Assembly (NCBI GenBank): GCA_041946825.1
Contig: JBHGBD010000015.1
Location: forward strand, 39,032-103,031
Direction: 5' to 3'
DNA: 64,000 nt
DNA from: CAZTHM01 sp041946825
GTDB taxonomy: Bacteria; Acidobacteriota; Terriglobia; UBA7540
Position numbers and translations under genes: made by a program
Part shown: positions 59,678 to 64,000 of the stretch, piece by piece
How positions within the stretch are numbered: the first letter of the stretch is position 1
Layout of the letters: every line of letters begins with the position of its first letter
Notes under the pieces: model-generated
Seen by the model: the letters and a program-made list of their open reading frames with translations, nothing else
Told to the model about the DNA's origin: nothing
Databases searched by the model: none

Positions 59678-60228
59678 GGTAATTCTTCGGTCAAGCAAGT
59701 TCGCTGCCAGTGTTGACCGCACAGGACTTACGCGCAGTCCTTTGGGCTGTAACCCAAAGGTTCGGGCATAGTTTGGGCATAGCAGCAAGCACTTGGCGCG
59801 CGCAACCGTTCGGGCATAGGGACGCATAACAGACACAGATTGACGCCGTTCGATCCCCTGCAATGGCCCGCGCCGTGCTTTAGCTGCCCGCAGGCCGCGC
59901 AGTCTTGCGCGGTCATCGCAGCCCCCTAGATCGCCTGCCCCTCGCGCGCGCGTGCCCCGACTGATTGCGGCTGTGTATTCTGCGCGCCTGCCATGCTCCT
60001 AAAAGTCCCTTACGATGGTGAGCAGCGCCTACCGCTGCGACGGGTTGATTACGGCGCAGGGGGAGACGCATTGCGCCTGATGGTCGCGCCAAGATCAACG
60101 CACTGGCACCATTTGCGCTGACCGCGTTTAAGCGACAGCGAACAAAAGGCGAACCTAGTTGCAAATCGAGTTGCGGGAAGAAAGACTGCGGTTTAGGTTC
60201 ATTCTGTCCGATGCTGCCAAGTCTGAGT
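59678..60228. other. Left end of the mobile element: hairpins and direct repeats, no gene
   Basis: Three hairpins occur: CGGTCAA/TTGACCG (59688-59719), GGACT/AGTCC (59724-59740) and CCTTTGGG/CCCAAAGG (59739-59760). The 12-mer GTTCGGGCATAG or GTTTGGGCATAG occurs at 59760, 59771 and 59808, two of them overlapping end to start. The repeats could be arm-type sites for an integrase or a replication protein. No credible coding frame is present. Confidence 0.6.
59760..59819. repeat. Three direct repeats of a GTTCGGGCATAG-type 12-mer
   Basis: Copies at 59760-59771, 59771-59782 and 59808-59819, the middle one with one substitution. They lie about 90 bases from the tRNA junction. Confidence 0.75.
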
Positions 60229-60292
60229 GTTCAGACCATATATGAAGGGAGATTTCTAATGAAACATCTGCGTTCAGACCATATATGAGGGG
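60229..60292. repeat. Two direct repeats of GTTCAGACCATATATGA
   Basis: Copies at 60229-60249 and 60272-60292 lie 43 bases apart and extend to GAAGGG or GAGGGG. Between them an ATG at 60259 with GAAGGGA eight bases upstream would encode the 9-residue peptide MKHLRSDHI, whose TGA is supplied by the second repeat; it may be a leader peptide or chance. The repeats are plausible operators for the double-HTH protein downstream. Confidence 0.6.
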
Positions 60293-60311
60293 GGAAGCAA
60301 GCGATTGGCTG

Positions 60312-60341
60312 TTGACAACCCCATCTGCTTTGTGCTAACGT
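60312..60341 (+). promoter_or_regulatory. Tandem promoter unit 1 of the mobile element
   Basis: TTGACA, 18 bases, TAACGT. It is the first of three similar units; the bases after TTGACA (ACC) are shared with unit 2. Confidence 0.6.
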
Positions 60342-60363
60342 TATGACTATGAGAGATTTGGCC

Positions 60364-60393
60364 TTGACAACCCTACCTTGGATGTGGTACCGT
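60364..60393 (+). promoter_or_regulatory. Tandem promoter unit 2 of the mobile element
   Basis: TTGACA, 18 bases, TACCGT, starting 52 bases after unit 1. The region before the -10 box (TGTGG) resembles units 1 and 3 (TGTGC, TGTGT). Confidence 0.6.
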
Positions 60394-60419
60394 CATACTG
60401 TGAGGATTTCTAAAGGGGG

Positions 60420-60449
60420 TTGACAACATCCAAGTTTTTGTGTTACACT
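60420..60449 (+). promoter_or_regulatory. Tandem promoter unit 3 of the mobile element
   Basis: TTGACA, 18 bases, TACACT, starting 56 bases after unit 2 and ending 33 bases before the ATG of the double-HTH gene. It is the best match of the three to the sigma-70 consensus. Confidence 0.7.
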
Positions 60450-60482
60450 GGACTTATAGAGGGTAGGAAAGGGAGCAGTTCA

Positions 60483-61073
60483 ATGGAGAATGAGTTTATT
60501 ACCGCCGCTGAGGTCGCCAAGTTACTTGACATTAGTCCCGCGACTCTGTACGCGAGGGAGAAAGACGGCCTCATACCACCGCCCAAGCAATTCATCCAGA
60601 CGGCTCGCGGCAAGGTGCGGGTTTGGTCACGCGCTGAGGTTGAGGGAGTGCGCGATGCCTTGGCGAAGCGCCCACGCAGTCCCTACGGTGCCCTCCGCGC
60701 GCTCGTTGCCGAATACAAACACGCCCGCGCCGAACAATCTGAATCAGACTTTTGGTCGAAGTTGGCATATCGCGGCGACCATGACTTGATGCCTGCCGCA
60801 CAACTGGCCGAACTCTTGAACGTCAGCATTCAGCAAGTCTATACCTGGATCAAACCATCCAATCCCACTCGCCCGCGCTTCTGGCGTGACGAGCAAGACC
60901 GCTTGTACTTCCGCCTGCACGACATTGAACGCTGGCTCGAAGACCTTGCATTCGGCGTAGGCGAGAAGCCCGCAGAGCAAGCCACACAGCCCCCCGTTGA
61001 ACAACCCGTCAAAGTTTCAGAGGAAGCGAAGTCGCAGGAAGATGCCGCGCAAGAAGTCAATCCAAGAAGCTGA
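60483..61073 (+). CDS. Double helix-turn-helix protein (excisionase/MerR-like)
   Basis: The 196-residue protein has two HTH_17/MerR-like modules: FITAAEVAKLLDISPATLYA (about residues 5-25) and LMPAAQLAELLNVSIQQVYT (about 102-122), each followed by a wing-like segment with charged residues. The C-terminus is acidic and proline-rich (QPPVEQPVKVSEEAKSQEDA). It may act as an excisionase, replication initiator or regulator of the element. It is the first gene after three tandem promoters and overlaps the next gene by 32 bases. Confidence 0.8.
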   Translation: MENEFITAAEVAKLLDISPATLYAREKDGLIPPPKQFIQTARGKVRVWSRAEVEGVRDALAKRPRSPYGALRALVAEYKHARAEQSESDFWSKLAYRGDHDLMPAAQLAELLNVSIQQVYTWIKPSNPTRPRFWRDEQDRLYFRLHDIERWLEDLAFGVGEKPAEQATQPPVEQPVKVSEEAKSQEDAAQEVNPRS

Positions 61074-61305
61074 GACCTACAACGAGACCCGCCTTGTAGA
61101 CCGCAATGAACTGCGCGCTTTGATGCTGGCAGAATTGCGCCCAAGGCTGGCGTTTCTCGATGCGTTGCCGTCGAAGATCGCGCGGCCAATCACCTACCCG
61201 CGCGTGCGATATAGACCGTTTGCGCGGCTGTTCTATCGCCTTGGTGCGATTCCCCGCAAACTGTACGAGAAAACAAAAGAGGAAACAATCCAATGGAACA
61301 GATAA
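61042..61305 (+). CDS. Small basic protein of the mobile element
   Basis: ATG 61042 lies inside the end of the HTH gene, with CAGGAAG upstream. The 87-residue product is strongly basic (MPRKKSIQEAETYNETR.. and ARPITYPRVRYRPFARLFYR) with no recognised domain. It overlaps the next gene by 13 bases, indicating a tight operon. A nucleic-acid-binding role is possible. Confidence 0.6.
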   Translation: MPRKKSIQEAETYNETRLVDRNELRALMLAELRPRLAFLDALPSKIARPITYPRVRYRPFARLFYRLGAIPRKLYEKTKEETIQWNR

Positions 61306-61475
61306 TCGCCTTGCTTAATCAACTAGTCGCCGAGCATTTCTATGGGACGGTTGAAATCCAGATGCAGAACGGCTGCATCAATTTAGTTCGCAAGACACAG
61401 ACGATGAAGGCACCGTTTGTGACAAATCCACCTGAGTACCAGAGAGGAAACTATGACCGCAGTTCAAGTAAGTAA
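61293..61475 (+). CDS. DUF2292-like small protein
   Basis: The 60-residue protein has the pattern of the small DUF2292 family: a helical LLNQLVAEHF followed by a beta hairpin with YGTVEIQMQNGCINLVRKTQ. These are common in bacteria and mobile elements and have no known function. GAGGAAA precedes the ATG, and it overlaps both neighbours. Confidence 0.65.
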   Translation: MEQIIALLNQLVAEHFYGTVEIQMQNGCINLVRKTQTMKAPFVTNPPEYQRGNYDRSSSK

Positions 61476-62472
61476 CTTTCCCGCAATGCCGCCCCACATC
61501 ACCAACATTGCGGCCATGATCGAAACAGCGGAGAAACACCCGCCGAAAGCAGTAATTACGGGCCTTTTTAACGAACACGAGATTGTCGGACTGCATGGCC
61601 CGCGCGAAGTTTTCAAGACCATGCTCTGCCTCGAACTGGCCGAAGCCATCGCAAGCGGAGTGCCGTTTGTAGGGACTTGGAAAGTGCCGCAAGCGCGTTC
61701 TGTGTATTTGCTCGAAACCGAAATGTCGCCCGAAGCTGTCGGAGAACGCCTGCGCAGAATGTACGCCGTGCGCCGAATGCCGAGCGGGGTTTACTTCGCC
61801 AGTAAATCCGAATTGCGCTGCTTCCGCCGAGCGGTCGGACTCGATAAGAAATTTCAACTGCTCAATTCATGGGTCAACGATTGCGGCGCGGAAGTCGTCA
61901 TTATTGACACCGCCAACCCGTTTTTCAGGGGCAAGGAATCAGCAAACGAGGAAGCGCATGTAGGTCACTTCTTTGATTTGCTGGAAGCTGCTCCCGGCAT
62001 TCTCAAGATATTCGTCCGCCATGACCGCAAGCCTAGACTTGAAGATGCCCTGTCGGACTCTGCCGAACACATTCGGGGGTCAAGTCAATTTGGCGACGTG
62101 CCCGATGCGCTGTTTCAAATCACGCGGAAGGATAAGCGCATCAATGAGGCCGTCCTGAGTATTACGAAGTTTCGCCATGGAGATCGCCCGCCTGATGTGC
62201 CTTTGTGGTTTGACGTTACCGACTTTCGCCTGATTTCCATTCCGCCTGTTGTCTATCTACTTTTGCGCGAGCCTCTGACCCGCCAGCAATTACTCGCGGC
62301 GTTGGACAAGCGTTTTCATGTGTCCGCGCGGTCTGGCGATTCCATGATTTCGGCTGAATCGCCTTTTCTGATTCAGAAGATGATCGGACATGAAAGGGCA
62401 TTCCAAATTGATTGGATTGCTGCCAAGGATGCGCCTTGGTTCGCCAAGGTCACTGAGGGATACGGGGGGTAG
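61453..62472 (+). CDS. RepA/AAA-type ATPase (replication initiator or helicase loader)
   Basis: The 339-residue protein fits the RepA-like AAA ATPase family. A degenerate Walker A (GLHGPREVFKTMLCLELAEA, keeping G..KT but lacking the second Gly) occurs near residue 46, followed by VYLLETEMSPEAVGERLRRM and a Walker B AEVVIIDTANPF (about residues 140-150). The C-terminal part (after about 250) has a winged-helix-like segment (LLREPLTRQQLLAALDKRF). It likely drives replication or helicase loading for the element. It starts inside the end of the DUF2292-like gene. Confidence 0.72.
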   Translation: MTAVQVSNFPAMPPHITNIAAMIETAEKHPPKAVITGLFNEHEIVGLHGPREVFKTMLCLELAEAIASGVPFVGTWKVPQARSVYLLETEMSPEAVGERLRRMYAVRRMPSGVYFASKSELRCFRRAVGLDKKFQLLNSWVNDCGAEVVIIDTANPFFRGKESANEEAHVGHFFDLLEAAPGILKIFVRHDRKPRLEDALSDSAEHIRGSSQFGDVPDALFQITRKDKRINEAVLSITKFRHGDRPPDVPLWFDVTDFRLISIPPVVYLLLREPLTRQQLLAALDKRFHVSARSGDSMISAESPFLIQKMIGHERAFQIDWIAAKDAPWFAKVTEGYGG

Positions 62473-62524
62473 TTTTGCAAGGTTGCAAAAGTCTTACACA
62501 CTCCCTCCAGAGAGACATTCCGCG

Positions 62525-62671
62525 ATGAACGCTATGTTATTGAAAACATTAGAGGCGGGTTTGAGGGAGAGCGCCTGTGCGACATGCAAGGCCGCCCCGC
62601 CCGCCCACGAATTTCGTAGAAAGGTGCTCGCTCATGCCGACACTCAAAACGCAAGGCCGCTGGCTGATTGA
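62525..62671 (+). CDS. Possible small CxxC protein
   Basis: A 48-residue frame (MNAMLLKTLEAGLRES.. CATCKAAPP) starts at ATG 62525 and overlaps the next gene by 38 bases. It has one CxxC but weak ribosome-site support. It could be a real small gene or chance. Confidence 0.35.
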   Translation: MNAMLLKTLEAGLRESACATCKAAPPAHEFRRKVLAHADTQNARPLAD

Positions 62672-62846
62672 CGAAGGCCGCATGACGATACTTTTCAGCC
62701 CGAGCAACTGCCTTGACTTCGACCCAGGAACGCTTGCCAGCCCTGCCGACAAATTACAGGCAGTCGCACGGCTGTGCGAAAACCCCAACATCACCGTGAG
62801 CGACATTCGAGACTTTCTGACCATTGTGAAGGTGAACCATGAATGA
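62634..62846 (+). CDS. Small hypothetical protein of the mobile element
   Basis: Starting at ATG 62634 (AAAGGTG upstream), the 70-residue product (MPTLKTQGRWLIDEGRMTI..) appears globular with mixed beta and helix (ASPADKLQAVARLCENPN). No family is recognised. It overlaps the following 30-residue membrane peptide gene by 8 bases. Confidence 0.55.
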   Translation: MPTLKTQGRWLIDEGRMTILFSPSNCLDFDPGTLASPADKLQAVARLCENPNITVSDIRDFLTIVKVNHE

Positions 62847-62931
62847 ACCATTGCTCACATTGCTAGGCGCGTTTGTCGGAGTTTGCCTAGCTCGATTCTT
62901 CTGCAACCTGATTTTGAAACCAAAGAGGTGA
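62839..62931 (+). CDS. 30-residue single-span membrane peptide
   Basis: ATG 62839 with AAGGTG upstream encodes MNEPLLTLLGAFVGVCLARF and 10 more residues (FCNLILKPKR): one hydrophobic helix with two cysteines and a basic C-terminus. It overlaps the previous gene by 8 bases and ends six bases before the next ATG, so the arrangement looks translated. Small membrane peptides of this kind are common in phages and plasmids; role unknown. Confidence 0.55.
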   Translation: MNEPLLTLLGAFVGVCLARFFCNLILKPKR

Positions 62932-62937
62932 ACTGAA

Positions 62938-63609
62938 ATGCCGAATGAAAACCAACCTGTGAATCCGACCCCTGGCGGCTCGACTTCGCTTGAACCTGGC
63001 GAAATGAGAGTGAGTGCCGCCCGAACTGAGACGACCGGCGATGCGCTCTCCATGAATGACCTTGACTTTGAAACGCCCGCCCCTGCGCCAAAGTCAACTC
63101 CGCAAGCGCAACCTGTTAAGAGCGCCGAAGAAATGTCAGATGAGGAAGTCGAGCGCCAATGGGTTAAGCAGACCTTTGGGGCCGAACCGGAAGAAATCAA
63201 GGAAATCGTGGCGGAAAAGCGTGCTGAGAAAGCCGCGCGGTCATTCATTACCGAGCATCAAGCCGACTACACACCGACACCGCGCAACTTCGCACTGATA
63301 GACGGATTCTTGCAGGAAAACAACTTGCCCATGACCCGCGAGAACTTGGAACAGGCACATCAAGCCCTGGAAAACCAATTCGAGAAAGCGCCCGCACGTC
63401 CTGTAGCGCCGCGCAAACCGGCAAGCAGCGGTATCAGTGATTCCGACCATGCCGCCGCGCCTGTCGGCCCGCAGACCGCAGAGGGCGTAATCACTGAGGC
63501 TTACAACATGCCGCTTGCACAACTGCGCCAGACCATTCAAAACCGCGCTTACGCATCGCGCGCAGGCAAGCCAGTCGCGCCGTTTCACAAAATGAGCGAT
63601 GACTTCTAA
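62938..63609 (+). CDS. Acidic low-complexity protein of the mobile element
   Basis: The 223-residue protein (MPNENQPVNPTPGGSTSLEP..) has a disordered, proline/threonine-rich N-terminus, a helical, strongly charged centre (SAEEMSDEEVERQWVKQTFG, then AEPEEIKEIVAEKRAEKAAR) and a helical C-terminus (ITEAYNMPLAQLRQTIQNRA). The composition resembles scaffold-type structural proteins, but there is no firm family. It overlaps the next gene by 11 bases. Confidence 0.55.
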   Translation: MPNENQPVNPTPGGSTSLEPGEMRVSAARTETTGDALSMNDLDFETPAPAPKSTPQAQPVKSAEEMSDEEVERQWVKQTFGAEPEEIKEIVAEKRAEKAARSFITEHQADYTPTPRNFALIDGFLQENNLPMTRENLEQAHQALENQFEKAPARPVAPRKPASSGISDSDHAAAPVGPQTAEGVITEAYNMPLAQLRQTIQNRAYASRAGKPVAPFHKMSDDF

Positions 63610-63949
63610 CCAGTGCTCGCACACAACCGCAGACCGCTCGCCTTGCACAGCGCCCGCAGTCAAAGGCTCTGATTCATGCGTCTTTCATTCCGGCGATACT
63701 GCGCGCGGGCAAGAGGCAAGGTCTAAAGGCGGACACTCGACACAGGCCCGACGCTATAGACCGCCGACCTCAGCCGCCGATGCCGTGCAAGCCCTGGCCC
63801 GCCTCTCTGCGGACATCGCAAATGGCACGATCCCTGCGAAACGCGGACAGACCGCCATCACTGCTTACCGCGCCTATCTGCGGGCGCTGGAACTTGCAGG
63901 CATCGAAAATCGGCTGAAAGAATTGGAATCCAAGTATGCCAGCACTTGA
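63599..63949 (+). CDS. Cys/His-motif protein of the mobile element
   Basis: The 116-residue protein starts MTSNQCSHTTADRSPCTAPA and continues VKGSDSCVFHSGDT: the spacing C-x-H ... C ... C-x2-H suggests a small zinc-binding module near the N-terminus. The rest is helical (AVQALARLSADIANGTIPAK, then RAYLRALELAGIENRLKELE). Such Cys/His-start proteins are frequent in phage and plasmid gene runs; function not known. It overlaps the next gene by 14 bases. Confidence 0.6.
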   Translation: MTSNQCSHTTADRSPCTAPAVKGSDSCVFHSGDTARGQEARSKGGHSTQARRYRPPTSAADAVQALARLSADIANGTIPAKRGQTAITAYRAYLRALELAGIENRLKELESKYAST

Positions 63950-64000
63950 TGAACGCTTTCGAGGCCGCTTAAATCGCCTTGCCAAAAACACGCCCGCGCA
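63936..64000 (+). CDS. Start of the next gene, cut by the window edge
   Basis: An ATG at 63936 opens a frame (MPALDERFRGRLNRLAKNTP..) that runs off the window. Its basic N-terminus and 14-base overlap with the previous stop continue the tight gene packing, but the product cannot be identified from 21 residues. Confidence 0.45.
   Translation, partial: MPALDERFRGRLNRLAKNTPA

Noticed and set aside
59639..59760. Group I intron in tRNA-Leu
   Set aside because: No conserved P3-P7 core or guanosine-binding signature was recognised after the anticodon, and mobile-element genes follow without the tRNA 3' half.
1..64000. CRISPR array
   Set aside because: The short-unit repeats have variable units with no unique spacers of constant length, and no cas genes are present.

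Overview
The window looks like a chromosomal segment of a GC-rich soil bacterium, most plausibly an Acidobacteriota member. That is an inference from gene content: Oar-type TonB-dependent receptors, winged-helix/TPR (CadC-like) regulators, Tat-exported Gfo/Idh/MocA and TIM-barrel sugar enzymes, a CehA/McbA metallohydrolase, and a nucleotide-transporter/HEAT/cNMP fusion. No rRNA gene or CRISPR array is visible.

Layout. 1-1055 holds no supportable gene. 1056-4983 carries two PilZ proteins, a NarL-type two-component pair and a DUF1059 protein. 5338-6383 encodes two small exported coiled-coil proteins. 6630-13956 has the 1157-aa transporter fusion, a Fur-family regulator, a DUF2251 protein, a CehA/McbA hydrolase and a retropepsin-like protease. 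14080-24133 contains two TonB-dependent receptors around two tandem CadC-like/TPR regulators. 24365-27710 has a radical SAM protein, a TPR protein and an XRE regulator with a palindromic operator candidate; beside it lies a roughly 400-nt unassigned structured RNA candidate (27817-28213). 28393-39764 mixes an MFS exporter, a Mut7-C protein, sat-gmhA, a TonB_C-like protein, galE, glmS and a GAF-GAF-SpoIIE phosphatase. 39901-47301 is surface/polysaccharide-like: heparinase II/III-like, CpsB-like PHP phosphatase, tail-fibre-like GNVGIGT repeat protein, Kelch protein and FecR-like protein. 47969-51810 is a run of three Tat-exported sugar enzymes. 52338-59507 has an esterase, a PHP hydrolase, the aguA/aguB agmatine-to-putrescine pair and an mlaE-mlaF-mlaD lipid-transport operon.

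At 59639 a tRNA-Leu(CAA) gene with its own promoter is cut in its anticodon loop, and everything after it is mobile-element-like: hairpins and direct repeats, three near-identical tandem promoters with 18-bp spacers, then a tightly overlapping run of small genes with a double-HTH protein, a DUF2292-like protein, a RepA/AAA-type ATPase, a 30-aa membrane peptide and a Cys/His-motif protein. The element runs off the right edge and no integrase gene is seen in the visible part.

The most striking structure is not a gene. Many gene 3' ends sit directly on short-unit tandem or palindromic repeats of at least six unrelated families (units such as AATTGA, GCGATTTA, AGTGGCAAGTGA, GTTCACTATTCACT, GTAGGGGC palindromes, CCCTCTCCC palindromes). 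Several supply the stop codon itself. At convergent gene pairs they are arranged as two inverted halves, one facing each stop codon. In one gene a similar repeat encodes the hydrophobic core of a signal peptide.
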